Positions 1-7,505 of a stretch of DNA of 13,957 bases are shown here, piece after piece. This DNA comes from Dictyocoela muelleri (taxonomy: Eukaryota > Microsporidia), in contig SDVU01000393.1 in the NCBI GenBank assembly GCA_016256075.1, forward strand, positions 1 to 13,957. Direction: 5' to 3'. A program made the translations under genes and the position numbers. Numbering within the stretch: the stretch's first letter is position 1; each line of letters begins with the position of its first letter. Below the pieces are notes generated by a model. The model saw only the letters and a list, made by a program, of their open reading frames with translations, was not told the origin of the DNA and did no database searches.

Positions 1-120
1 GCTGGGCTTCTGGGTAGCTTAGGAAGTGACGTATTATTGGAACACCAGGAACCAAAGGTCATAAGACTATGGTTGGAAACAACTCTCCGGGTTGGCAGCT
101 ATGGATGTTGTCAGCATGTA
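1..120. other. GC-richer island of unknown nature at the window edge
   Basis: About 47% G+C by count (57 of 120), against roughly 20-25% in most of the window, ending abruptly in an (AT)n stretch at about 121. On the plus strand frame 1 stays open from base 1 to about 135 (some 45 codons), so it may be the 3' end of a coding region or of an RNA gene or older repeat that begins outside the window. I recognise no protein motif. A short stretch around 95-115 faintly recalls a conserved small-subunit rRNA box, but not enough to call it. Confidence 0.35.
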
Positions 121-136
121 ATATATATACATATAT

Positions 137-247
137 AACAAAAATATAATTTATTTGATAAAATTTTAGTAAAACTCGAAAAATGCACGTTTAAATTATA
201 AATAAAAAAATCAATTTTTGAAAATGAAAATTGTTAACGCGAAAAAT
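137..247 (+). repeat. Left terminal inverted repeat of the integrase element
   Basis: Matches the reverse complement of 1628-1737 over about 110 bp with only about five differences. It contains the core GTTAACGCGAAAAAT (233-247) and ends outward in AACAAAAATATAA. Immediately outside is an (AT)n stretch. Confidence 0.75.
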
Positions 248-439
248 GCATGGTTTTATTTAATTAATCAATTTAATTTAAATTTTTTAATAAAAAAATA
301 ATAAATTTTAAATTCATTTCAAATATTGTTACGTAAAAATATTTAAGTAATCCGTTTTATGAATTTTAAACAATAATAACATTTAAAAAAAGATAAGAAT
401 TAGTATTAAACAAAAGATTTAGAAATTTATTAGAAATTA

Positions 440-1608
440 TTAGAAATTTAATTTATTCAATCTTCTCTTACTTGCCCATATTCTTTCTCCGGATTCGTTC
501 TGAATATAGACAAACACATTTTCTGATTTAATCACCACAAAGATTTTTTCATAAAGATTGCAGTCGAAAGGCTTATTCGATATTTTTACATTGTTATCAA
601 AATCTTTGGCAATCAAAACATATTCTCCTTCCCTTAAAACAATATCCTCTTCATTTTTTGTATAAAATTTGGTCATATATTTCCTCACGTTTTCAATTAT
701 CTCATTTTTACCTGTTATTGTATTAGAATAGATGCAATTAAAGTTAAAATCACAAAAAAAAATATATGGTGTTTTTTAGTCACACTATGAACTGTGTGAT
801 TATATTGATTAATAATGTCACTAATTTCTGTTATCTATTGCTTTTTCTTTCAAAACAATGTTTTAGACAATCGATTATTTAAAGTCATATTAAAACGTTA
901 ATTTGATCCTGTGATTTGAGGTATCTCGGTCTTACTTTGACATTTTTCATATTATATTTATCAATTATTTGTTTAAATTCTTTGTTACAAAACTCATTTC
1001 CATTATCTGTGTGTATTTTCTTCCATCTACCTTCAATTGCACACAGTTCATATAATTTATCAAAAACAATGCCGGCATACTTTCTAAAAAGTGGAAAACA
1101 TAAAGCTTATTTGGAAAAACTTTCTAAACTTGTTAAAATATACCTATATTCGCTATTTAAGTATTTATACTGTGATAAATCAACAATATCTAAAAACAAT
1201 CTTTCATTCGGTTTTCTGGCTAAAATATACTGATAATTTTGTTTCATTTTAAGTGAACCAGCTTTTTTGTAAGCCTCACACTTGTCTAAAAATTTTCTAA
1301 CATCATCTCTTTGTATTCCAATATAATCAGAAGACAATTTTTGGTAAATTTTATCTGCCGATATATGCGCCGGCATATGTGTTAAGTAGATTAGAATATT
1401 TCTTTTCATCCCCCAACTTCCTATAAAAAACTTATGGTTATCTTTTTCTTTTATTAAAAGCTCATTTTTTGAGATTTTTATCTTATCTGCTTTTGAAATA
1501 AAATTTCTCTTTTTTGAACTCACCAAATCCGTCTTTATAACACCATTTGAAATATATTGAATAAAATCATTTTTCTCCTTTTCATTTTTTATGGTTATTT
1601 TTAGACAT
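440..1608 (-). pseudogene. Retrovirus-type integrase relic
   Basis: Three integrase parts can be read in order on the minus strand. A zinc-binding-like N-terminal part lies near 1250-1400, with a cysteine-containing motif after an HISADKIYQKL stretch. The catalytic core begins near 1150-1200 with LFLDIVDL, which carries the first acidic residue, and continues near 990-1020 with HTDNGNEF, which carries the second. A C-terminal SH3/chromo-like part lies at 440-688 and includes GEYVLIAKDFD and ending ERIWASKRRLNKL. An ATG at 1606-1608, preceded by CCCC, fits the microsporidian start context and may be the ancestral start. No gag, protease or reverse transcriptase lies beside it. The copy is broken in several places. 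Family placement (Ginger-like, Polinton-derived, or a detached Ty3/gypsy integrase) is uncertain. Confidence 0.75.
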
Positions 1609-1612
1609 GGGG
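1606..1612 (-). promoter_or_regulatory. C-run directly before an ATG (integrase element)
   Basis: On the minus strand CCCC abuts ATG here. The same arrangement is seen before the ORC2 ATG and before the Merlin transposase ATG. A C-rich motif just upstream of the start codon has been reported for microsporidian genes, so this is probably the element's old translation or transcription start context. Confidence 0.4.
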
Positions 1613-1627
1613 TTGGTTATTTTCTGT

Positions 1628-1737
1628 ATTTTTCGCGTTAACCATTTTCATTTTCAAAATTGATTTTTTTATTTATAATTTAAATGTGCATTTTTCGCGT
1701 TTTACTAAAATTTTATCAAATAAATTATATTTTTGTT
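1628..1737 (+). repeat. Right terminal inverted repeat of the integrase element
   Basis: Reverse-complement partner of 137-247. The motif TTTTTCGCGTTAAC lies at its inner end. Degenerate copies of its inner portion continue outside it (see 1681-1990). Confidence 0.75.
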
Positions 1738-1990
1738 TTCATCAAAAATACCCATTTATAATTAAATGTGCATTTTTGGCGAAAATTAATTTTCGCTTCT
1801 AACATTTATTATTAATCTTATAATTTAAATATTTGTGTGTTTTAGGCGTTATTAAATTTAATTATCAAAAAATGATTTTTTATTAATAAATTAAATATGT
1901 GTAGGCTACCCACCAAATCTATATCAAAGTATACATAATTTTTTTGATAAAAATTTATTAATAAATTAAACGTGTGTTTTTGGCTTCTGA
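1681..1990. repeat. Degenerate direct repeats carrying an AAATGTGCATTTTT-GCG core
   Basis: Variants of the core (T)AAATGTGCATTTTTCGCG recur at about 1681, 1764, 1828, 1890 and 1964, each preceded by an AT-rich TTATTAATAAATT-like stretch. Spacings are about 60-85 bp. The first copy belongs to the right terminal repeat of the integrase element and the others lie outside it. This looks like an old tandem amplification of the element's end, or a row of degraded end fragments. No coding sequence is seen between 1738 and 2220. Confidence 0.5.
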
Positions 1991-2008
1991 CAAAAAATAT
2001 TGAACCTT

Positions 2009-2085
2009 CGTTATTTTCACCCCCGTATTTTTAAAACACCCATTATTTTTCAAACCCCCGTTATTTAACTAGACCCTGTTATTAC
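2009..2085. repeat. Short tandem array, 15-18 bp units (CGTTATTTT-CCCC)
   Basis: Five imperfect head-to-tail units start at 2009, 2024, 2041, 2059 and 2077. Each reads roughly CGTTATTTT followed by A/C-rich bases and CCC. The unit shares the CCCGTTATTT core with the terminal repeat of the small foldback at 3146-3304, which may be its source. Confidence 0.6.
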
Positions 2086-2220
2086 AATACATTATATTCT
2101 TTTATAAATTTGACAAACATTGACACCAATTTTTAGAAAATTTTATTCTAATATGTAGGAAAAAGTTAATAATGTTTTTAACGGAAAATTTTTAATTTTA
2201 TTAAAAATTTATTTAGTTAT

Positions 2221-2420
2221 TGTGACAATCATTAAGATAAAAATATTTTTTAAAACTTTCATTCATTTAAATTTCTATGTTCCTCATTCACCTTGATTTT
2301 TATATTTTTAATCTTTAAATACTTTTTTATCGCATCGTAAACCAATAAAACAACATAAACCCTTTTAACTCCTTCAAAATCATTGACCCTTGTGTCTAAA
2401 CACTAATTGTGTTTTCGACA
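2221..2420 (-). repeat. 3' LTR of the Ty3/gypsy element
   Basis: TGTGACAATC at its left edge and TTTTCGACA at its right edge, with long blocks shared with 6524-6719, including CTATGTTCCTCATTCACC and AACCAATAAAACAA. Direct orientation and TG...CA ends mark it as an LTR. Confidence 0.85.
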
Positions 2421-2434
2421 TTCTCTTCACTCTT
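2421..2434 (-). other. Polypurine tract next to the 3' LTR
   Basis: Read on the minus strand this is purine-rich (AGAGTGAAGAGAA) and directly precedes the LTR, the position expected for the plus-strand primer of reverse transcription. Confidence 0.55.
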
Positions 2435-3130
2435 TAGTCTTTTGTGTTTTTTATCTATCCATTTAAACAAATCATTTATCATAAACTTTACATTATTCCC
2501 TTTATCACTTATATCACAGATAGCAAATATTCCTAACCATTTAGGACATAATTTATTCCTAATATAAATTTAGGTACCAATTTTGTAACTGTATTTGATA
2601 TTTCTATTTTTATTCACTTTGTTATTGTTTAAAATTTTATATTGTTTGTTTTATTTTGATAGTTTTAATTATAGGAAATATATTGTAAATCGATGAATAT
2701 AATGGTTTTTTACCAATTGATTCAATTGTGTAAGTCTCTATAATACTATATAAAGTATAATTGAAACATCGTTAAATAAACTTATATGATCTTTTAATAT
2801 CAATATTTTTATAAATACGCTGACCATTAAATACCTTATAATTTATACACTCTGATACACTATTTGACTGTGAATTATATGTGTAGGTAGATATGAAAAA
2901 ATTTATATTTTTCAGATTATACATAAAACTCCTTTGAAGTATGTTGATTTTTTCTGGTCAGTCCGTCTTTTTCCGGTTTCGAATAGATTTTTAGCCCGTG
3001 TTTTCAAATTTGCTTGTTATTGTGTTGGAATTTATATCATTGATCTTTATAAGCTTTGAATATCAATAAAAATGATCTTTTATTGTAAGAATATAATGCA
3101 TTCTCTCCCATTCATAAAAAAATACCGGTC
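2430..3130 (-). pseudogene. Ty3/gypsy integrase relic
   Basis: Two recognisable pieces lie on the minus strand. Near 2841-2883 is YNSQSNSVSECIN, the counterpart of the YHPQSNG-ERxN motif that carries the integrase's last catalytic glutamate. Near 2450-2560 is a C-terminal segment with PKWLGIFAICDI, matching the usual kLGPF-type motif of Ty3/gypsy integrase ends. The remainder is too decayed to read. It lies between the RT region and the 3' LTR, as expected for this family. Broken in several places. Confidence 0.7.
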
Positions 3131-3145
3131 CTAATATGTCATTAC

Positions 3146-3304
3146 TAGATCAGTCCCGTTATTTCCCCCAGGTTGGAAAAATGAGACTTATAAATTTTTT
3201 ATTATTTTTATTCTTATTTTAATTTAAAAGTTAATATTATAAACCCATTTAGTGAGGGAAATAATGGGACTGGTCTCCTCGGGGGAAAATAATGGAACTG
3301 ATCT
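3146..3304. mobile_element. Small foldback/MITE inserted in the Ty3/gypsy relic
   Basis: The left end AGATCAGTCCCGTTATTT plus a run of five C (about 3147-3169) is inverted at the right end (about 3281-3304: GGGGGAAAATAATGGAACTG followed by ATCT). A second, inner copy of the right end lies at 3254-3276. The interior is AT-rich with no gene. It sits where the RNase H part of the retroelement should be. No clear target duplication is visible. An open stretch on the plus strand from 3252 runs across its end and is not a gene. Confidence 0.65.
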
Positions 3305-3539
3305 CCACTACTCATATATTCGAAAGGCAATATTGAATATTAGCTATAATTTTTTTTTGTATTTAGAGAAATTATCTTTAATATTAATTATATCTTATTA
3401 TTTACATTTTCTAATTTTTTGTTATTTTCTAATAATTTAATACTCATATTTTTAACAAAAGTGCAGAAATAATTTATAAATCCAATTATTTGTTGCAATT
3501 GTTTTCTATTTCTGAGTGTTTTGAAGTTAAAATTATTCA

Positions 3540-4110
3540 GCAATGAAAGACCGGGTTGAATACAGATATCACTTATAATACATCCGAAATAAGTAACTTT
3601 TTTTTATCAAACCTAATTTTTTTTGGATTTATGGTAGATTATTCTCTTTTAAAATTATATATATTTTTTATATGATCGAAATGTTGTTTAATATTCTCTG
3701 AATAAATTAAAATATCATCTAAATAGTATTTGACATAAGGTATATTCTTGAAAATTGTATCATTAATCTTTGAAATGATATTGGTGCATTTTTAGCTCCG
3801 AAAGGCGGTTTATTAGATTCATACAGTCCTATGGCAACACAAATGAAGTCCTGTGTTCATAATTCTCATCAATTTAAATTTGATGATATCCTGAATTTAA
3901 ATCCATTCTTGAAATACTTACTTCCATGAAGATCGGATAAAATATCTTCGATTTCAGGCATCGGATAATTTTCTTTGACTGTAATATTTTTCATTTTTCT
4001 ATAATCGACCACCAATCTCAGGTAATTATCTTTTTTGGAATAACAAATGCCAGGATGAAAATTCAGAATTGGGATTCTTATTATGCCTTCTTTTAAAAGC
4101 CTTTAATATT
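3540..4110 (-). pseudogene. Ty3/gypsy reverse transcriptase relic
   Basis: Short RT motifs can be read in family order on the minus strand: LRLVVDYRKMKN near 3990-4030, PFGAKNAPISFQRL near 3775-3815, and the catalytic LDDILIYSENIKQHFDHI box near 3675-3730, which holds the paired aspartates. These correspond to the fingers, palm and active-site blocks of Ty3/gypsy RT. The region following it toward the 3' LTR should be RNase H but is unreadable. Broken in several places. Confidence 0.85.
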
Positions 4111-4379
4111 AATTTTATAGTGTTATTCTGAGTTTAAATGGTATTTTGTACGGCGTTGATTTTATTCTCTCATTTCTCAATAACTTTATTTCATGTTTAT
4201 AACCTTTATATTGCCTAATTTTTGTGATGATGATATGGAATTTTCATTATGTTTATAATATTAACAATTGTATGAATATTCTCGGGTTTATGTCTTCTTT
4301 TTAAAAATCAACTTCATTACAAATATTTTATCTTTATTTACTCTTAATAATAGATCTCTAAGCACAATTATATTTTTTG

Positions 4380-4720
4380 AAGAATTTACGTTTATTTTAT
4401 GTTCTCAAAAAATTGAATCCGATATGTACGTCTTCTGGTAACCCATTTAATAAATACATCTTAGTATCAAATTCATATGAAGGAAATATCTTAAGTTTAA
4501 AATTAATATCGTAATATTTTTAACTTTTAAATACTTGCAATTTCCAAGTGTGATTTGTATATGGTCAATATTGATAATATATAAGTTTAATTTTTGAAAA
4601 ATGCATGGATTTGAAAAATTTACATGGATTTTAGTATCGGATAGAACGTTTACATAAAATTGTTTACCCTTTCTTGCATTTATAATAATTTATTCTGCAT
4701 TTTATTTGATGAAATAGTAA
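4380..4720 (-). pseudogene. Probable retroelement protease / gag-pol linker relic
   Basis: On the minus strand this segment lies between gag and RT. It contains KKGKQFYVNVLSDTKIHV, suggestive of the start of a retropepsin domain, and LPEDVHIGFNFL, similar to the G-x-D-F-L motif near the end of such proteases. The active-site D-T/S-G triad is not clearly preserved. The assignment rests mainly on position. Broken. Confidence 0.45.
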
Positions 4721-4796
4721 TTTTTTTATATCAGATTTCTTATTTTCATCTTCGTGGTACTTATTAGAATAACATTTATCAGTTGAATAAGAGACT

Positions 4797-4846
4797 GGGG
4801 TCTACTTCAGAAAAAGGCTTTTTCGAAAAGAAGCCCTTTTCTGCAG
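4797..4846. repeat. Left end of the Merlin element, itself a hairpin
   Basis: Beyond the outer TIR, 4805-4846 folds on itself: CTTCAGAAAAAGGCTTTTT pairs with AAAAGAAGCCCTTTTCTGCAG across a CG turn. The inner half GAAGCCCTTTTCTGCAG (4830-4846) also recurs in the same direction at the right end (5837-5853), so the end sequences occur in both orientations. Confidence 0.7.
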
Positions 4847-4869
4847 CAAAGCATATTTTTAAAAAATAT

Positions 4870-4877
4870 ACACCCCC
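4870..4877 (+). promoter_or_regulatory. C-run before the Merlin transposase ATG
   Basis: CACCCCC directly abuts the ATG at 4878. ORC2 on the other strand shows the same CCCC-ATG arrangement, which supports this start codon and suggests the transposon uses the host's usual start context. Confidence 0.5.
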
Positions 4878-5817
4878 ATGGTTTCTATTTTTTCTTATGA
4901 TTGTGACCTTTTTAAAAATATAGAATCGCTATTAAAATACTTGCTAGATCATGAAATCATATTACCACAATGCCAATGTCAAAAATGTGATCAGAAAGGT
5001 AAAATAACAATATATAAATGTAATGACAAGCAGAGAATAATTTATAGATGTACAAATATTCTCTGCAAAACAAAAAATTCACTATATAATACAAAAATAT
5101 CATTACACAGATACATCTTTTTATTTTATTGTTTATACATAGACCTCAATTACACACAAATCAAGCTGCTAATTCCTAAAATAAGTAATCATACTATAGC
5201 ACTTGCTAGGAAAAAAACGATAGAAATTTATCGAAGACTTAACCAGAATAATATGTTTTTAGGCGGGTTGGGAACTATAGTAGAGGCTGATGAAACCGTA
5301 TTGTCAAGAAGAGGGATCATCAGAAACCCTACTAGCTATGACGATCAATCTCAAGATGCAATTTGGATTTTAGGCTTGATTGATCATACGAATGAAAAAA
5401 AATTTATTTAAAAAGAGTTGAAAATAGAAGAATACTTACATTAACACGCGCATTGATGGGTGTTGTGGGTGTTGGGTCTATATTGTATACTGACGGTCAT
5501 CCATCCTATCCTCAAGTCGCTGAGAATTTAGGACTACAACATCAAGTAGTGAATCACTTTTAGGATTTTTAGCTCCGGATGGTACTCATACAAATCTTAT
5601 TGAAGGTTTCTGGTCGCATATTAAAGCAAAAATGCGCAGTCAGCATGGTGTTAAGCGTGTTAATATTGATGATTGGCTTGAGGAATATAGTTTCAAAATA
5701 AAAGTATTATTAACTGGTGATTTGAATACGATTCGTGAAATTTTTAAAAAATACTTAAAAATTTATGAGAATAAATTCATAAAATTTTTTTTTGTTAAAT
5801 TAATATATTTTTTTTAA
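4878..5817 (+). pseudogene. Merlin/IS1595-like DDE transposase, two frameshifts
   Basis: Cut-and-paste transposase. Residues 34-63 form a zinc ribbon (C34-x2-C37 and C58-x4-C63), followed by a helix-rich DNA-binding part. The first catalytic aspartate is D138 in VEADET. Frame 0 ends at 5411 after an A-run (5397-5402). The family match continues one frame over from about 5411 with LYTDGHPSY (second aspartate at 5492-5494) and VNHF, stops near 5558, then resumes in the third frame from 5563 with DGTHTNLIEGFWSHIK, where the glutamate is at 5602-5604, and ends at 5817. Each shift equals the loss of one base, first around 5400-5411 and then in a T-run near 5556-5562. The full length would be about 310 residues. 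All three catalytic acids survive, so the decay is recent. Start: ATG 4878 after a C-run. Confidence 0.85.
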
Positions 5818-5867
5818 CCAAGACCCCCCTTGGGAAGAAGCCCTTTTCTGCAGAAGCCCCAGAGACC

Positions 5868-6488
5868 GTATTATGTATTTTACAAAACTTTCTATATTGA
5901 GATTTTGATTATTTTTATAATCATAAAATATTTTTTTAGATTTCTTACGTCTATGTAATATGATTAACGCATCTTCAATATTCATTATATCATTTTTAAG
6001 ATATTCTTGTTCTTTAAAACTTAATCCTTTTAAGAAATATTCAAATATTTCTCTATTTGACATACTAGATAATTTAGTATCATACAAACACATATTAGCT
6101 CTTGAAACTATGTATTTAATTTTTTCCACATACGATTCTATATTCGAAAATTTCTGGTTTTTAAAGAATTTATTTCTTCTATATACAACCTATAATCTTC
6201 TTTTGAATGTGCTGCTATTGAAAGTAAATCTAGTGCTTCTTTTAAAGATAAAGCATTTTTAAATATATAGTGAAGTTTTTTATCACTTATCAATTTAAAT
6301 GAAGCTAACGCCATATTCTTTTTACAATTATTTAATGTAACCACGTTTTTAATAATTTCTCTTCACATATTAAAATCTTGAAGTTGGAGATTTTGAGAAT
6401 GTTCAATTTGAATCGTAGGCCTTTTTACGCCATTGATTTTTGTCTCTAATGTATGTATTCTTAATGTATCTTCATAGTTATTGCCCAT
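5868..6488 (-). pseudogene. Ty3/gypsy gag relic
   Basis: On the minus strand, starting at an ATG at 6486-6488 just inside the 5' LTR, two long open stretches (6138-6344 and about 5868-6129) encode a helical, charged protein with features typical of retrotransposon gag capsids, for example YFLKGLSFKEQEYLKNDI followed by an EDALIIL helix. There is no enzyme motif. Its end is cut by the Merlin element at 5860. Broken, with a few disruptions. Confidence 0.6.
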
Positions 6489-6523
6489 ATACTTTTCATT
6501 ATTTCGCCACCTTGAATTTAAAT

Positions 6524-6719
6524 TGTGACAATCATTGATATAAAAAAATTTTTTTAAACTTTCTTTTATTTAAATTTCTATGTTCCTCATTCACCATGAT
6601 TTTTATTTTTTGAATCTTTAAATACCTTTTAATCGCATCGTGAACCAATAAAACAAATAACACTTTTAACTCATTTAAAATCATCGACCTTTTCTAAACA
6701 CTTATTGTGTTTTACGTCA
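6524..6719 (-). repeat. 5' LTR of the Ty3/gypsy element
   Basis: Direct-repeat partner of 2221-2420 with TG...CA ends. Its outer flank GTTCT (6720-6724) resembles GTTAT at 2216-2220. On the minus strand a TGGCGA stretch follows shortly after the LTR (about 6505-6510) and could be the start of the primer-binding site, but this is weak. Confidence 0.85.
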
Positions 6720-7018
6720 GTTCTTTTTTAAAAACATTTTTTTTCTATTTTTTATTTTTTTCTTTTTTTTTTATTATTGATATTTTTTATTTTTTTAATT
6801 TTTTCATTCTTTTCTTTACTTTGTCTATTCTTTTATGAACTACCCCGTAATTGAATTTTTTTAATGTTTATTTCAACTAAATTAAAAATATAAAAAAAAA
6901 TAATTAAATTAAACATCTAAAAAATTCAATTAAATTAAAAAGTTAAAAATGATTAATTGTTTATTTCAATATACTTAAATTTATTGTCTTTTATATTTTT
7001 TTAGGAGTGGTAAAAAAA
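6720..7018. other. AT-rich spacer with no visible gene
   Basis: Mostly T-rich, then A-rich homopolymer tracts. I see no open frame of note, RNA gene or repeat with a clear period. Confidence 0.5.
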
Positions 7019-7096
7019 TTTGACATTTTTGGAATTTGACATTTTTGGAATTCGACATTTTGAGAATCGATATTTTGAGAATCGACATTTTGAGAC
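7019..7096. repeat. Tandem array, five 15-16 bp units (TTTGACATTTTTGGAA)
   Basis: Units at 7019-7034, 7035-7050, 7051-7066, 7067-7081 and 7082-7096. The first two are identical and the last three change to TTCGACATTTTGAGAA, so the array has two subtypes. It is isolated in the intergenic region downstream of ORC2. Confidence 0.85.
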
Positions 7097-7158
7097 ACCA
7101 CCGTCTTTAATCAGTTAAAAGTTCAGGTTTGTAATGTAAATATTTTTTGCTATTCTCT

Positions 7159-7206
7159 ATTAATTAGATGGGCTACATTTTTTTTAAAAAATGTAGCTCA
7201 ATTAAT
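7159..7206. repeat. Short palindrome with a 12-bp perfect stem
   Basis: GCTACATTTTTT (7172-7183) pairs with AAAAAATGTAGC (7186-7197) across a 2-nt turn, and ATTAATT/AATTAAT at 7159-7165 and 7200-7206 extend the dyad. It could be a tiny foldback remnant or a transcript hairpin. No gene adjoins it closely. Confidence 0.6.
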
Positions 7207-7419
7207 GGAGTAGAACAAAAGATATTATGAAAAATATAAATGATTAAAATTATTCTTTTGAAAAAATTAAAAATTATCATCAACTAATATCGATTTTTAA
7301 ATAAAATTTCAACATAATTAAATTTTAATCAAAATATTTCAAATTCAGATTATTTTTAATAAAAATAAGCTTTATTTATTTTTGTACTAAATAAAAAAGA
7401 TCTAAAACGATTTATAAAC

Positions 7420-7487
7420 AATTAAAATAATTTTTATAAATAATTAAAAAGAAATTTTATAAACAATTAAAAAGAAATTTTATAAAC
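7420..7487. repeat. Tandem 22-23 bp repeat just past the ORC2 stop
   Basis: Two identical 23-bp units (7442-7464 and 7465-7487, starting AATTAAAAAGAAATTTTATA) and a diverged 22-bp unit (7420-7441). They begin 19 bp beyond the ORC2 stop codon, so the 3' end of the ORC2 transcript probably lies within or next to them. Confidence 0.8.
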
Positions 7488-7505
7488 AATTTTAAAATAT
7501 CTAAA

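Larger units (their letters stand above)
137..1737 (-). mobile_element. Integrase-bearing element flanked by inverted repeats (fossil)
   Basis: A single-gene element of about 1.6 kb. Two copies of a roughly 110-bp sequence lie in inverted orientation at 137-247 and 1628-1737 and differ at only about five positions by eye. Between them, on the minus strand, lies a retrovirus-type integrase relic. Inverted rather than direct end repeats argue against an LTR element and for a TIR element using an integrase-like DDE enzyme, such as Ginger-like or Polinton-derived. No clear target-site duplication is visible. The near-identical ends suggest a fairly young insertion, but the gene inside is broken in several places (about three to five), so it is not active as it stands. 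Alternatively, two unrelated inverted repeat copies happen to flank an integrase remnant. Confidence 0.6.
4797..5860 (+). mobile_element. Merlin (IS1016/IS1595-like) DNA transposon nested in the Ty3/gypsy relic
   Basis: A 1064-bp element. Its left end starts GGGGTCTACTTCAGAAAAAG, and the reverse complement of its right end starts GGGGCTTCTGCAGAAAAGGG, giving imperfect terminal inverted repeats. It is flanked by AGAGACT (4790-4796) and AGAGACC (5861-5867), a 7-bp near-match in line with the 8-9 bp duplications of Merlin elements. It holds one transposase gene reading opposite to its retroelement host. The insertion splits the gag side from the protease/RT side of the older element, so it is younger than the retroelement. 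Its transposase has two frameshifts. Confidence 0.85.
2221..6719 (-). mobile_element. Ty3/gypsy LTR retrotransposon, old and broken
   Basis: A minus-strand Metaviridae-type element. Direct repeats of about 200 bp lie at 2221-2420 and 6524-6719, both beginning TG and ending CA, and flanked by GTTAT (2216-2220) and GTTCT (6720-6724), a plausible 5-bp target duplication. Reading from right to left the parts are gag, protease, reverse transcriptase, a decayed RNase H region and integrase, which is the Ty3/gypsy order. A purine-rich tract abuts the inner side of the left (3') LTR. The LTRs differ at roughly 10-15% of positions by eye, so the insertion is old. The coding part is broken many times, probably more than ten. 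A Merlin DNA transposon (4797-5860) and a small foldback (3146-3304) are inserted in it. Without the Merlin the element is about 3.4 kb, short for the family. Confidence 0.85.

Noticed and set aside
916-1233. Plus-strand open frame of 105 codons
   Set aside because: It overlaps the minus-strand integrase core, which has clear family motifs. The plus-strand translation is a hydrophobic shadow.
3252-3440. Plus-strand open frame of 62 codons
   Set aside because: It begins in the end of a foldback and is otherwise low-complexity hydrophobic translation of AT-rich DNA.
137-6719. Integrase relic at 440-1608 as part of the Ty3/gypsy element at 2221-6719
   Set aside because: The gypsy element has its own LTR, with a flanking duplication, ending at 2221 and its own integrase remnant at 2430-3130, while the left relic has its own inverted end repeats.
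7019-7096. Possible CRISPR-like array
   Set aside because: Units are directly adjacent with no spacers and no cas genes nearby. It is a simple minisatellite in what looks like eukaryotic DNA.
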